A stretch of DNA of 64,000 nucleotides from Lamellibrachia satsuma (GCA_033239005.1 BSQZ01000041.1:372501-436500), one strand, 5' to 3'. Counted from the stretch's first letter, positions 1 to 12,128 are shown. Program-made: numbers and translations. Notes: generated by a model from the letters alone, not told the origin.

Positions 1-29
1 GTAGTTGTTTGATTGTTGGACACAATTTT

Positions 30-440
30 TACTTTCATGCGTGTGGAAGCTCTCACTGTCTTTACACTGCATTTGCTATTATTTTTTTAATTTATATTTC
101 TTCCTTTGATGTTGGTATCGTTGTGACATCATCTGCATACCATAGGTTCCGTACACTTCCTTCCATCTCTTCTTCTAACAGGCGCATGATTTTCTCTCCG
201 ACCACGTTGAAAGGTGATAGTAGATAACCTTGGCTGGTACCTTTTTGAAAAGGAACCTCGTCTGACTGTTCGTCGCCTACCCGTACTATGCCAGTTGATT
301 TAGTGTTTAGCTTTCGAACAAGCGACACCAGGTCTTTAAGTACATCACATCCCAGCAGGGATTCCCACGTGGTACAGTGACGGACGGTATCATATGCCTT
401 GGTGTAATCTCCGAACATCAACCATAGTTTATCACGTGAT
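30..440 (-). pseudogene. Non-LTR retrotransposon reverse transcriptase fragment
   Basis: The minus strand encodes a decayed piece of a reverse transcriptase palm. It has a KAYDTV motif (the first catalytic aspartate region), a KGTSQGYLLSP motif corresponding to the usual RQGC.LSP block, and a YADD catalytic box. The motif spacing fits a LINE-type RT. The frame is open for about 110 codons from 421 to 92, and no start or full-length protein is present. A related scrap in the same orientation lies at 4845-5460 and shares the TTWESLL..CDV block. This is a dead fragment, not a host gene. Confidence 0.8.
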
Positions 441-954
441 GTGTACGCTTATGCTGCCACAAGGTAACTCTGTCCGTCGACTATTGACATTATTTTCAGT
501 TTGAAGTTATATTATATTCTTGGTTTACATATATCTGCTTTGTGAAGGTATGTAGACCTGTCACAACGCCACATCTACAACGTGGACGTTTACGATTTTG
601 TGGATTGTAGTGATTGTGTGAGACATTGCAATCAGTAGTATTGTGCTGTGTTCAGTGAACCACGACCGTTGTCATGACAATAACCTATACACGTTTTCAA
701 TTGCGTCAACTGCGCCAGCATATTGCGAAACCACTTGTGCGTGTAAGGAGGACTGTCTACGACACTCTAAAGCAATTGGATATTTGTCTAGCAACGAGGA
801 ACCGCTGGTGGTTGCAGGCGTATCAACAATGCAATTCCAGTGAGGGTGACCACAGCCAGAAATTACATCATCCGACCCAGTCTGTTGTCAATAAGAACAA
901 TCTGATATGTTTAGCCAGTCGTATCAGTGAATCCCCTGCACGAGGTGTAAATGT

Positions 955-1660
955 GGACATACAATGTATTAATGTGCGCTCCGTGAAGAATAAGGCAACA
1001 TATGTTGCTGACCTCGTTAGTCCGCACGATATTGACATTTTAGCGTTGACGAAACATGGCTCGGCAGCGTCGTGGTCTACCATGTAATAGGGCAGCGTCG
1101 TGGTCTACCATGTAATAGGGCAGCGTCGTGGTCTACCATGTAATAGGGCAGCGTCGTGGTCTACCATGTAATAGGGCAGCGTCGTGGTCTACCATGTAAT
1201 AGGGCAGCGTCGTGGTCTACCATGTAATAGGGCAGCGTCGTGGTCTACCATGTAATAGGGCAGCGTCGTGGTCTACCATGTAATAGGGCAGCGTCGTGGT
1301 CTACCATGTAATAGGGCAGCGTCGTGGTCTACCATGTAATAGGGCAGCGTCGTGGTCAACCATGTAATAGGGCAGCTGGTTCCAGACGGCTACAAGTTTC
1401 ACACCTGCTCAGAAGCGCGGTGGTCGAGTGGCTGTCATTTACAAGTCCGGCTTGAAAGTGGAAACTGTGTCAAATTGCAATAAATTCACGCATTTTAAGC
1501 ATGCTGATTGCTACGTTACGGCACGTGGCGTTACGTTCAGATTGGGAGTAGTATACCGCCCGCAACCATCTAAGAGAAATGGTTTCATTAACTTCTTTGA
1601 CTAGTGGTCAGCTTACTTAGACGTTGTGATGCTGGACCCGCATGACATCGTTATTACCGG
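955..1660 (+). pseudogene. LINE apurinic-type endonuclease domain, broken
   Basis: The N-terminal endonuclease block is readable as INVRSVKNKA followed by DIDILALTKH, corresponding to the usual N.RS..NK...D and DIL.LTET blocks. The Glu of LTET is replaced by Lys. An 11-copy 28-bp array with stops follows. Downstream the domain resumes as GGRVAVIYKSGLKVET and GVVYRPQPSK, with the stretch DPHDIVITG just before a second short repeat. The reading frame is lost several times. This identifies the 5' half of LINE ORF2. Confidence 0.8.
1063..1370 (+). repeat. 28-bp minisatellite inside the LINE endonuclease
   Basis: Eleven nearly identical head-to-tail 28-bp units begin GGCAGCGTCGTGG and end in CATGTAATA. 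Only the last unit shows a change (GGTCAACC). The units carry TAA and TAG stops in frame. Near-identity suggests recent amplification. A second small array, 18 bp x 3 (TGTCCGTGGTACACTGAC), sits at about 1664-1717 in the same domain. Confidence 0.95.
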
Positions 1661-2140
1661 TCTGTCCGTGGTACACTGACTGTCCGTGGTACACTGACTG
1701 TCCGTGGTACACTGACGAGCTTCAGGGGTAAGACCACAGTTGACCTTCCTGTTTATTGTTTCACACGAATGTAGGACGTATTAAATTGCGATATGTTAAT
1801 TTAAAGAATTCATATGATGTGACATAAGTGCAATTGAGCAGGCATATTCACAGGTTTGTTTGTAGAAGCTATTGTCTGTGAAATGGTGCATTTGTTTTAG
1901 AGTTTAAAAGGCGGAGGGATTTATGGGAATTTTTCTGCTATGGGCCACGTGAGCGCATGAATACAAGGCTATTTTTGTCAAAATTGAGGGGCATCGCACG
2001 TCGGGGCGTTTTAAAAGAGCTGGAGGTATGCGATTTTGATAAAACTTGGTCAGCATGTCAATGAGATGATGGCAGTTGCTGTGAAACAGTTTCAGGATTT
2101 TTAGTCGTCACGTTTTCTTATAATCTAACAAAACGTTAAC

Positions 2141-4452
2141 ATGGCCACCAATGCAATTTTCAACTGTGGTCTGACTCCTTCAGGACGAGAAACAAGGCTA
2201 CAAACTCGTCTTGAGGTACATCGGCAGGTGTATCGCACACAATGCGTGGCCTTCAACCGCATGCTGGTTAACGCAAAGAAAAACGACTACACGGCTAGGA
2301 TCGCCAATTGCAAAAATGGCCAAAAATAACTATTTAACATCACAAGAAACCTCATGGTAACACTGACATAACGACAATGTCATCGTATGTGTGTCCGGTG
2401 GACATGGCGCAACGCTTTTGTGATCATTTTATTGAGAAAGTATCGAACATCAGGAAAGAAATTGTCGACTGCGGTGAGGTTCGTCCGTACACTACGATGG
2501 CCGCTGTGAGCAACGACGCTGCATTCGGTGGTGTCCCACTAGTCTACTTTGAGACAGTCACAGAATCGGACGTTGAACGTTTAGTTTCATCCGCTCCGGT
2601 TAAATCGTGCGAATTAGATCCAATACCAACGTGGCTACTAAAGCAATGTTCACACGAGTTAGTGCACCTAATCACCGCTACGATAAACGGGTCTCTCACC
2701 ACATCAAATGTACCTGCTGATTTGAAGCATGCAATCGTTAAGCCACTTTTGAAAAACCTACGCTGGATAAAGACATCAACTACCGTCCTGCGTCGAACTT
2801 GCCATTTGTGTCGAAATTGGTTGAAAAAGTGGTTGTAAAACAAACTAGCACACACGTTGATGAAAATGCTTTGCGCAACCCTTTTCAATCTGCATACCGT
2901 CGCGGCCACTCTACAGAAACAGCGCTACTCCTTGTCAAAAATGACATCGCCGCGACACTGGACAAAAAATGTACAACACTCTTCATGACGTTTGATCTGT
3001 CGTGCGCATTTGATACAGTCGATCATGAGTTGCTGATGACTCGGCTTGAGAACTCATTCGGCATCACCGACAAGGCCCTTGTGTGGGTGCAATCGTACAT
3101 CAGCGAACGGTATCAGAAAGTGGCAGTGGGAATCGCCGAGTCGGTTGATTCAATCTTGACGTGTGGCGTCCCACAAGGGTCGGTGTTGGGCCCTACTTTG
3201 TATTGCGTGTACACCAAACCTATCGGAGATATTGTCGCTAGGCACGGTATGCAGTATCATTGTTATGCTGACGACACTCAAATCTACCTCACAGTTGAAC
3301 GAGAAGAATCCATTGTGGCGGCTCTGAAGACGGTGGAATTGTGTGTAGCGGAAGTGGCTGCATGGTTGACCAAAAACCTGTTCAAACTTAACACAGAGAA
3401 ATCTGAGGCGATCGTCTTCTTCCCAGCGAAGCAACGTGACAGTCTGCCTGCCGACGTATACATTACAATAGCCGGTCATCAACGTGACAGTCTGCCTGCC
3501 GACGTATACATCACAGTAGCCGGTCATCAACGTGACAGTCTGCCTGCCGACGTATACATTACAGTAGCCGGTCATTAACGTGACAGTCTGCCTGCCGACG
3601 TATAATTACAGTAGCCGGTCATCAACGTGACAGTCTACCTGCCGACGTATACAGTACAGTAGCCGGTCATCAACGTGACAGTCTACCTGCCGACGTATAC
3701 AGTACAGTAGCCGGTCATCAACGTGACAGTCTGTCTGCCGACGTATACATTACAGTAGCCGGTCATCAACGTGACAGTCTGTCTGCCGATATATACATTA
3801 CAGTAACCGGTCATCAACGTGACAGTCTGCCTGCCGACGTATACATTACAGTAGCCGGTCATCGAATTCAACCTTCATCGTGTGTGTGCAATTTGGGTGT
3901 GAAAAGTTGCTACTATCAGATAAGAAATATTGGGCGAATTCGGCAACATCTGACCGAAGAATCATGCAAGGCATTTGTTCACGCACTTGTGACATCACGT
4001 TTAGATTATGGAAATGCACTTGTTTATGGTCTCCCACAGATGGCGCTGCAACGTTTACAAAAGGCACAGAACTGTGCTGCTCGCCTCATTACCCGTACAA
4101 GGAAACACGAACACATTACACCCGTGTTGCATCGTTTACATTGGCTGCCCGTTCATTTGCGACCGACTTACAAAGTGCTTTAGTTTTACCTATTGTGCAT
4201 TAAATGGTCTGGCGTCGGACCACCTGGCTGAGTTAATTAGTTACCGCCACATTAACAGAACTCTGATCTGCTTCGCTGCCAGCGCTTTTATTCGTACCGG
4301 CTTCACTGACTGTCACACATGGTGATCGCCGTTTCACTGTTTGCTCAGCCGTTCTACGGAACAATTTAACACCTTCTCCGAGGACAGCGAAATCATTACA
4401 AGTGTTTAAGACACTTTTAAAAACTCACCTTTTTAAACAACCTTTTTTATAA
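2141..4452 (+). pseudogene. LINE ORF2 linker, reverse transcriptase and C-terminus, frameshifted
   Basis: The linker region (from 2141) includes RLEVHRQVYRTQC. The RT begins near 2540 with KSCELDPIPTWLLKQC, shifts frame around 2800, and continues with FQSAYRRGHSTETALL, FDLSCAFDTVDH (about 2991-3026), GVPQGSVLGP and CYADDTQIYL (catalytic YADD near 3264-3275). All three catalytic aspartates appear to be present. A 48-bp array interrupts the thumb. The C-terminal part resumes as RLDYGNALVYGLP and LHRLHWLPV, then, after another shift, ends with FKTLLKTHLFKQPFL. These blocks are characteristic of CR1/L2-type elements. No intact product is possible. Confidence 0.88.
3432..3862 (+). repeat. 48-bp coding-phase minisatellite in the LINE RT
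   Basis: Nine units start at about 3432, 3480, 3528, 3576, 3623, 3671, 3719, 3767 and 3815. Eight are 48 bp (16 codons, QRDSLPADVYITVAGH) and one (3576-3622) is 47 bp, which breaks the frame. The array lies between RT core and the C-terminal blocks. The LINE sequence continues on both sides, so the unit was amplified from LINE sequence in place. Confidence 0.95.
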
Positions 4453-4844
4453 CTCACCGATGAGGACATTTTTTGTGCATTCATTAGATGTTGTATATTT
4501 ATTTTATTATTTTCACTTGTAGTACTGAACTTATTTAAAGAAGAGTTCTTATGAAGTGTTTTTTATTTAATTGTATTTAACGTTTTTATGGTTATATTCT
4601 GAGTCTTACTGGTATAAATGAATATATTTAAAGTACTTTTTATAATATATTAATATATTTAATTTGTTGGCAGTTTCATGATAATTTTTTTACTTTTACT
4701 TGTATTACAAACTTTAGAGTAGTGTTATAGAATATGGTTATTTTGTTAGCATTGTTTAGCATTTGTGTAGACTATTCTCAGTATAATTATTCTCTTAGCA
4801 ATTTCATGGCCTGTAAAATACTACTATGTATGTAAAGCGCCTGA

Positions 4845-5460
4845 GAGCATACATCACATTCCAGCAGGGATTCCCACGTGGTACAGAGACAGACGGTATC
4901 AAATGACGTCGTCTTGACTTTGACGTAGTCTCTGAACATCAGCCTTAGCCCAAGTTCGTTGTTCTTAATTTTTGCTTTCTCTATGATGTTATCAAATGCC
5001 AATATTGAATATGTATGCCCCATTCCTTGCTCAAGCCCACACTGTTGAGCAGTTTTGTGTATTTGCTATTTTGGATAATGTTATCGTTCTTGATGATGTT
5101 CAGTCTGTTGGCAACTCCCCAGTCTCTCAGATATAGTCATGAATTTCGTTTATACAGTGTACTATCTGTGTCCTGCTTTGATAGCTTCTGGTTGTATTTG
5201 GCCTAGCCCAACTACAGTATCCACGGCTTGTTCTTATTTTTTTATTTTAGTACTCCTGGTTCCATATCGCAGTATGTTACATTCACATTCTGCTTTATCT
5301 ATGAGTATTTGATTGTCCCTGTAAAGATCATTGCCCTACTTTTGCTAATGCCTTTGATTTTCTCCTTTTGATATAACATTCTTCTCATCTTTGATATCAA
5401 GTCCTGATTTCATCCTCCTCTTTACCACTTGGAATACCTGTTGTTGTCGCTTTCGTCTGC
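4845..5460 (-). pseudogene. N-terminal half of a LINE reverse transcriptase, decayed
   Basis: On the minus strand the stretch reads NRLNIIKNDNIIQN, then QGMGHTYSILAFDNIIEKA and LRLMFRDYVK, matching RT blocks 1-3 (the GFR..G.TDAI-like region followed by the F.D..KAFD block). It shares TTWESLL.CDV with the fragment at 30-440. Many stops interrupt it. It directly abuts the 3' end of the CR1/L2-like LINE. Confidence 0.65.
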
Positions 5461-5589
5461 ATCTTCCACTTTAATAGCTCTTTCTTCCACTTGGTTTTTG
5501 CTCTTTTACATGTTTCTTTTACTGATATACATAGACCTAAGTAATCATTTCTTTGTGTTCGGCATTATCTCTCCAATTAAGTTGATACT

Positions 5590-6330
5590 TAATATCTCTT
5601 TGCTAAAAGTAGAGCTTCTCCAACGCATTCTATTACTGGCGGGTGTCGTCATCTTTTCCCAGGTGGTTCCGTGCTTCTTTATTTCCTCGGTAAATGACCC
5701 GCTCCAACTATTTGTTGGTCAGCCTCGTTTTCTTTTTCCTGAGGGTTTTATTCTAGGGCCTGTCTCTTGACATTGGTGGTTGGTTTCCGCAGGGTGTGTC
5801 CTAGCCATGTCCATTTCCTTTTTTCGGTTTCTTTCCTGACGCTATGTTGGTCTGTCCTAGAGCTCTTTGTTGTCTTGTTGTCTTGTCTTGTCATTTAAAT
5901 ATGAGAATGTAGCTTAGGCATCTTAGTTTTCTGGTTGTTGTCTTGGTTACTTTCCATGTTTTCTGGTTGTTGTCTTGGTTAATCTCCATGTCTCAGAACC
6001 ATAGAGCAAAACACTTTTTACGTTGGTGTTTAAGATTCGGATTGTGTCTCATCTTTAAGTTGGTGCCTTTCCAATTCTGCTTTTAACATCTTCATCTGTG
6101 CTATTGTCTGTCACTACACTGCCCATATAGGTGAACGTGTTGTACTCCTCTATATATTTTCCTTTGCGCTGTACTTAGCATTGTTACATTCTCAAGCCTG
6201 TCTTCTATGGCTGGTCTTTTGTATCATTGCGTGCATGCCATAGTAGGCAGATGTCATCTCCAAAGTCTAGGTCAACCAACTGTTTAGTGAATATCCACTG
6301 GATGCCATTTTGGCACTGCTTAACCGTTTT
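5590..6330 (-). pseudogene. C-terminal part of an NGIQWT-type LINE reverse transcriptase
   Basis: Reading the minus strand from about 6330 downwards, frame-shifted pieces read NGIQWIFTKQLVDLDFGDD, then NTNVKSVLLYGSETWRLT, then WTWLGHTLRKP. These correspond to the QW..ADD palm block (Ala replaced by Gly), the LYGSETW thumb block and the GH.LR tail found in an abundant animal endonuclease-reverse-transcriptase family. The fragment is heavily decayed, with multiple stops. Confidence 0.75.
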
Positions 6331-6485
6331 TGTAATTATCCAGTCTACCACAATGATAATAATTTATGGTGTTAATAGTATGTACCCGTCTTATGCCAGT
6401 CTTTACTTCAAATGTATGAGATCGTTTTCCATTATGTATAACATTTGCTTAGCCTGACGTAATCGACGTGTATTGTTTCTGATAT

Positions 6486-6628
6486 GATTACTTATTACTT
6501 GTTACTTGTTACTTGTTACTTATTACTTGTTACTTGTTACTTGTTACTTGTTACTTGTTACTTGTTACTTGTTACTTGTTACTTGTTACTTGTTACTTGT
6601 TACTTATTACTTATTACTTATTCTTTGA
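6486..6628. repeat. Heptanucleotide array (TTACTTG)n
   Basis: About 20 head-to-tail 7-bp units TTACTTG occur, with a minority variant TTACTTA at both ends. The flanks are AT-rich. From its end to about 7145 I see only AT-rich non-coding DNA. Confidence 0.95.
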
Positions 6629-7149
6629 TTGGCGTTCACAAATTAAATTAATTTTATAAACAGCGCGCGTTCTTTACTCCTTTGAAAAATATGTCATTTA
6701 TAATTGTAACGTAAATCAGAGATGCTGCTAGACTACTTGCTAAGTTGATAACCTTGCACATTTGTTTATATTCCTTTACATATTATGTTTTGTGTAGATT
6801 GCTAAGACCTCTGAAATAATGTACACCTTTAGAACCGTTCCATGTAGGTAACTGGAAAGATAAACATCTTGGGGCGAGTCCACAACACATCTAGAGCAGG
6901 AACTTTACACACTTTTATTAACACATTATGAACATGTTTTTGGCAATTACTATGAACATCCCAAGTACACAGGCTTGAATTAATGTCATTGTAATTAGGT
7001 CAAGGTAGACGGCGACTTGGAAAAAAAACAACGGTTCTCTGTCCGCAGCATCTGATCTTGCCTTGTCCTACAACAAGAAAGTATTATTCCTATGTCAACA
7101 CACCTTACAATTTCAACTCATAATATCACAACTGTGTTGTTTGTCCATA

Positions 7150-7765
7150 CATTCTACCAACCAACACAATCCCCAGCACCAAGCTCTCTACTTGCTACCA
7201 ACACAATCCCCAGCACCAAGCACTCTACTTGCTACCAACCACCACAATCACCAGCACCGTGCACTCTACTTGCTACCAACAAAATCACAAGCATCATGCA
7301 CTCTACCTGCTACCAACCACCACAATCACCAGTACCATGCTTTCTACTTGCTACCAACCAACACAAACACAAGCACCATGCTCTCTATTTGCTACCAACA
7401 CAATGCCCAGCACCATGCTTACTTACTATCAACCAACACAATCACCAGCACTAGACTTGCTACCAACCAACACAATCACCAGCACCGTTATTTCCACTTG
7501 TTACCAACCAACACAATCACCAGTGCCATACTGTCTACTTGGTACCAGCCAACACAATCACAAGCACCATGCATTCTACTTGCTACCAACAAAATCACAA
7601 GCATAATGCACTCTACTTGCTACCAACACAATCACCAGCACCATTCACTTTACTTGCTACCCATCACCATGCTCTGGACTTGCTACCAACCAACACAATC
7701 ACCAGCACCATGGATCCTACTTGCTACCAACACAATCACCAGCACTATGCTGTCTACTTGCCACA
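7150..7765. repeat. Minisatellite with CTACTTGCTACCAAC core
   Basis: Irregular units of roughly 30-45 bp combine CTTGCTACCAACCAACACAA and TCACCAGCACCATGC. Unit length varies because the CCAACACAA module is present once or twice. Lack of stops in the unit gives a 295-codon open frame over 7063-7950, but composition is explained by the repeat. From 7766 to 8455 the sequence is non-coding as far as I can tell. Confidence 0.9.
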
Positions 7766-8459
7766 TACATGACAAACTTGACAAAGTCCACCGCCCACCG
7801 GTCGTTCCCTTCCCTGCGATGTTCTGGCTGCCACCAGCGGAACTACATCCCATAGGTTCGCGCCTCCCGTGGAATGTCATAGCTCACCCGGTGGGGGCTA
7901 GGAACTCATGGTGGTCATGTGTGGATAACAGATGCAAATCTATGCCCTGAAAGTAAAACCCAATTCACATAAAATACACAATATAAAATTCAATGAAACA
8001 TAAACATTACAAGTTTATAATCCATTCTGAACTTTTTTCACCCAACAACCAAATTGAATAAAAATTTGTTTTGTATGTTGGCTTTACTTTAGAAGCAGAT
8101 ATAGTGCTTGAGATTTCTTCAAATCAGTCGTTATGGGGTAAACATTACAAACTGGAAAGATAGTTATTATCATTTAAGCATCGGGATCCATTATCATATG
8201 ATAATTGGAAAATTCTAGCAAATTTCCAAAATGCAAACAACCCAGTAAAGGTAACTACACTAATTTACAAGTTTAAAGTAAACTCTGTCAACAATTTAGC
8301 TTGAAATGTTCTTTTTCCAACACCATTATTTATTTGGTATAATTCATTTGTATCACCTATAATTTTGGTAACTTCACTTAATTTTCCCAGTATTTATAAT
8401 TTAGCCTGACTGCTGCATGATGCTTCTTATTCCCTTTGTTCCCTTGCGGGGGGTCCAAG

Positions 8460-9225
8460 TCATTTCATTGCTTCTTCTACTTTCGTTGTTAATGTTCTCC
8501 ATTTCCCTCTGTCTTCTACGGTGGTCTTTAACTCTTGGCTGTTCGTACCTGCCCTTTCAAGATCTCGTTTGACACAGTCTTTCCATCGAAGCTTTGGTCT
8601 TCCTCTTCTTCTTCTGCCACCCTCTTCTGCTTCCCATGCTCTTTTTGACAGTCTGTCTTCACCCATTCTTTGCACATGTCCTGCCCATCTCATTCTGCTT
8701 CTAACTACTTTCATCTTTAGGTGTTTTTTCATGCCAATCGCTTCTCTCAATTCCTTCATCTTCATTCTATCTTCTTGAGTTACTTTGCATATTCTTCGGA
8801 CCCAGTTGTTTTCTGCTATCTGTATCTTCTTCTCCTGTCTCTCTGTCAGTGCCAGTGTTCCCAACCCGTATACACAGGCTGGTACCACGCTGGGTTCCAA
8901 CACGTTTCCTTTTAGTTGTTTCTTCAGTTTTCTGTCCCACATAATGCCTTCCACTCTCCTCCACGCTGCTGCTCCTGCTTGCACCCTCCTCTGTCCCACA
9001 TAATGCCTTCCACTCTCCTCCACGCTGCTGCTCCTGCTTGCACTCTACTCTGTATTTCCTTACTACTTCCACCATCCTCACACATTGTACCGCCCAAGTA
9101 TACAAAACTGTTCACTTGTTTAATGGTCATTCCGTCAACAACTACATGCAAGTCTACCTCTTGTTCGCCTATTCACGTTACTTCTGTCTTCTCCAGATTC
9201 ATTCGGAGGCCATGTTTTCTGCATG
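8460..9225 (-). pseudogene. LINE reverse transcriptase thumb and C-terminus
   Basis: On the minus strand the order is GLRMNLEKTEV, then VNSFVYLGGTM, then AWRRVEGIMWDR (present twice through a roughly 60-bp tandem duplication at about 8935-9055). These are followed by YGLGTLALTERQEKK, NNWVRRI, MRWAGHVQRM and RRRRGRPKLRWKDCVKRDL. This is the classic tail of a LINE RT (YLG..., LYG.ETW..., GH..RM, GRP..RW). The C-terminus ends at 8460. Similar tails occur at 19160-19590 and 60840-61015, so the family has several copies here. Confidence 0.88.
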
Positions 9226-9504
9226 ATGCACAACTTGTATTATGTATCACTATAATGATATAATTATCATTAAAATTATATAATTATCATGGGTTGACAG
9301 CGACCAGTTATATATATTCAATCACAATTGTTTATCGCTATATTTGTGTTTGCCTAACTGGCTACAGCCATACTTTATGGTTCCGCTGTTAACATGAAAC
9401 TGTATTATTAAGTGTCTGTTTGTACTTAGCTTTGTATATTTTGTATGTCCGTATACAGTTTCAGAAAATAAACTCACTCACAAAACATAATTTACTAATG
9501 TTCT

Positions 9505-9858
9505 GTGTGGACAGTGGGAGATCATGTATAGACAGTGGTACATCATGTGTAGACAGTGGGAGATCATGTGTAGACAGTGGGGGATCATGTATAGACAGTG
9601 GTACATCATGTGTAGACAGTGGGAGATCATGTGTAGACAGTGGAAAATTATATGTAGACGGTGTGGGATCATGTGTAGACAGTGGATGATCATGTGTAGA
9701 CAGTGGAAGATCATGTGTAGACAGTGTGAGATCATATGTTCACAGTGGATGATCATGTGTAGACAGTGGCAGATCATGTGTAGACAGTGTGAGATCATAT
9801 GTTCACAGTGGATGATCATGTGTAAACAGTGGCAGATCATGTGTAGACAGTGGAAAAC
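9505..9858. repeat. Approximately 21-bp minisatellite
   Basis: About 17 units of GATCATGTGTAGACAGTGG plus one or two variable bases occur. Some units carry TATGTTCACAGTGGA instead. Overlapping open frames on both strands come from the stop-free unit and are not genes. The array is followed by TATCCAGAAGGATAATGCA, an imperfect inverted repeat with the GCATTATCCTCCTGGA at about 9903. Confidence 0.95.
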
Positions 9859-10073
9859 CAGCCGTGTATTATCCAGAAGGATAATGCATGGTAATAATAC
9901 CGTGCATTATCCTCCTGGACAACACCTGCTACGTGTTGACAAGATCTTACACTGCTTTATTGCCGATCAAAAGATTGAAAAAAAGACAGATTACCCGAAG
10001 GTCTTTATATATTGCATGTTTTATAAATATATAAAGATATGAGTTGAAATTTGTGAGAACAAATTGTATAGTT

Positions 10074-10533
10074 CAGTGTCCAGTCCTTGACTTCACACTT
10101 CACTCCCTGGCAGATATGTTTATTCAACATCAACTCAACTTTACACTTCACTCCCTGGCAGATATGTTTACTCAACATCAACTCAACTTTACACTTCACT
10201 CCCTGGCAGATATGTTTACTCAACATCAACTCAACTTTACACTTCACTCCCTGGCAGATATGTTTATTCAACATCAACTCAACTTCACACTTCACTCCCT
10301 GGCCGATATGTTTATTCAACATCAACTCAACTTCTCTGGGAAGCATTAAGCCATGCTGCAGCTACAGCGCGAAGACTATTTAATCACATATATCCATCTC
10401 TGTATGTTTTCAGGTACTCATTTATACAGTTGAGTGAACTGAGGTAACGTGGAGGGAACGATATTGTCCAAGCTTCGAAACAGTAGCAAGAGGATTCAAA
10501 CCCGGGTTCTCTTGACTGTGAGTTGGATGTTCA
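10074..10533 (-). mobile_element. tRNA-derived SINE, copy 1, tail amplified
   Basis: The minus-oriented copy keeps the B-box-like CCCGGGTT near 10500, the middle CATTTATACAGTTGA and GCGCGAAGACTAT segments shared with the copies at 14895 and 19785, and a tail. The tail segment corresponding to TTCACCTCCCGACAGACG and CCAACGCCAACTCGAC in other copies has become a five-copy 48-bp array. The flank AGTGTCCAGTCCTTGA matches the family end CAGTCCCAAGGATTGGATAC read in reverse. Confidence 0.75.
10088..10335. repeat. 48-bp minisatellite derived from SINE tail
   Basis: Five units start at about 10099, 10147, 10195, 10243 and 10291, each TTCACTCCCTGGCAGATATG followed by TTTACTCAACATCAACTCAA and a short linker. 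Units differ by one to three substitutions. Comparison with the SINE copy at 14895-15218 (read in reverse) shows the unit is SINE sequence. Confidence 0.92.
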
Positions 10534-10539
10534 GGTGAA

Positions 10540-11815
10540 ATAGGACGTTGGGTAGCCACACCCTTTCAACAATACATGGCTTGCTTCCGTCATTTGGATA
10601 TGTTATCCAACGTAAATATTATGTAGAATAAACAAGTCGCAGTAGCGTGGACGGATATCACCGTATATTTTAGTAGTTAATTCATCGAGATTGTGTCCGT
10701 TCACGAAGCTTGTCGAATATCTAAGGTTGCTCAAAATACTGCAAATGAATGAGAGGGCTATGTTTAATCATAACCTTTTAATCATGATTTCGTTCGTTTC
10801 ACCGGTTCATCTGCTGGTCTATACAAGCACAATGCCACAGATAATTGGACAATAGTTACCTGACTTCTAGAAAGGGGCCACGGTATTAACTTGGGAATAC
10901 ATCTTCACAGAAAGGATGACACCTTTACCAACAAACAAACAAACTAGAGGTCTTATTACAACTATTTTACATAACCACCAATTTAACTTCTGACGTGGAC
11001 GTATGGTTGGGTTAACCCTCTGTTTGTGCACTGTGCTTTTGGTCAGCATTTGGTCAGCATTATTAACATCCCTAAATATTTAAACTTTTTTCTACATCCA
11101 CCTCCGTCTAACCTTGTTCTACTTCATTCTCAGTATCGTTGTCAATAGGTGGGCCAATCATACGCAACTTTATCGGCCTGTCTACACACCTCGTTGACTG
11201 GTGTCATGTCTTTGTGCCCATAAAGCTTGCAGTTTCACAAACATATTATTTCCTACAACTTCACAGCTTTCTCCCAGAGGTTGACCTTTGATGCAGACCA
11301 GTGAGGGCTTCAGTCAAACATCTCCTCGTCCAAGCTGTACTATCTGCAGGTCAACTGTCCGTTTATTAGCCGCTTTGACCGCATGTATCATGTATGTACA
11401 GATGAAAGTGGATGTCCATCGTTGAAACAATAGCAATGGCAGGACTATTAATCACCACATCTGAAGAACTATGTGATGCATACTGGGTGTGTAAATGTAC
11501 AGGCGTCTCTACCTCTTCCTGATCACAGAACAACTGGTAGATTATATCAAAGTCAACAATTTTGATGGTTTCTTAGTTTGAACATCGTTCTTTATCCATG
11601 GTTCCAGTCTCTTTCGGTCGCCTAACATCTCAACAGTGCCGACTACAGTGTTATGTACTATCACTATAACTCAACAGTGTGTTGGTCATTACCACTGCAT
11701 TTCGGCCATTTCATTAAGTGGAATCTTACCAGATGGCGACTATTAACACAAGTAGATGAATTCATCACATATTAATTGTTTATATATAAAATTATAAACA
11801 TTTCATTGTTTAAAT
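10540..11815. other. Non-coding stretch, no feature recognised
   Basis: The sequence is AT-rich and without a convincing reading frame, RNA gene or repeat family. It contains a direct TTTGGTCAGCAT repeat near 11040-11060 only. It lies downstream of the GPCR gene on that gene's strand, so part of it could be 3' UTR or flank. Confidence 0.6.
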
Positions 11816-11818
11816 AAA

Positions 11819-11840
11819 GTGCGTGTGTGTGTGCGCGCGC

Positions 11841-11894
<54 letters not shown>

Positions 11895-11976
11895 GTGTGT
11901 GTGTGTGTGTGTGCGTGTGCGTGTGCGTGTGCGTGTGCGTGTGCGTGTGCGTGTGCGTGTGCGTGTGCGTGTGCGT

Positions 11977-12011
<35 letters not shown>

Positions 12012-12033
12012 CATGTGCTTGTGTGTGAATGAA
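11819..12033. repeat. (GT)n / (GTGTGC)n compound microsatellite
   Basis: About 215 bp of alternating GT with an inner block of GTGTGC hexamers (about 11913-11990). It lies about 100 bp past the stop codon of the GPCR gene on that gene's 3' side and may be within its 3' UTR. Confidence 0.97.
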
Positions 12034-12128
12034 CCGTAGATAGTATCCAGCAGTGTTACGCTTCACGGGTTCTGATTATCATACATGACGTATCTAACGT
12101 ACTACATCAACACGATGATTCAGACATT

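Larger units (their letters stand above)
640..4845 (+). mobile_element. CR1/L2-like LINE, near full length but inactivated
   Basis: One plus-strand element can be followed from an endonuclease domain (about 955-1660), through a linker (about 2141-2480), a reverse transcriptase (about 2480-3430 and 3863-4200) and a C-terminal tail ending at a TAA at 4450-4452. The AT-rich 3' UTR then carries GTAAAGCGCCTGAGAG at about 4830, a sequence typical of L2/CR1-type 3' ends. The domain order (EN-RT) and the text of the RT blocks place it in the CR1/L2 superfamily. Frameshifts, stops and three internal tandem arrays make it non-functional. No ORF1 was recognised. Confidence 0.85.

Noticed and set aside
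7063..7950. 295-codon frame rich in Thr, Asn and Gln
   Set aside because: It is read through a minisatellite; three overlapping frames are open there and the non-repeat tail has no recognisable content.
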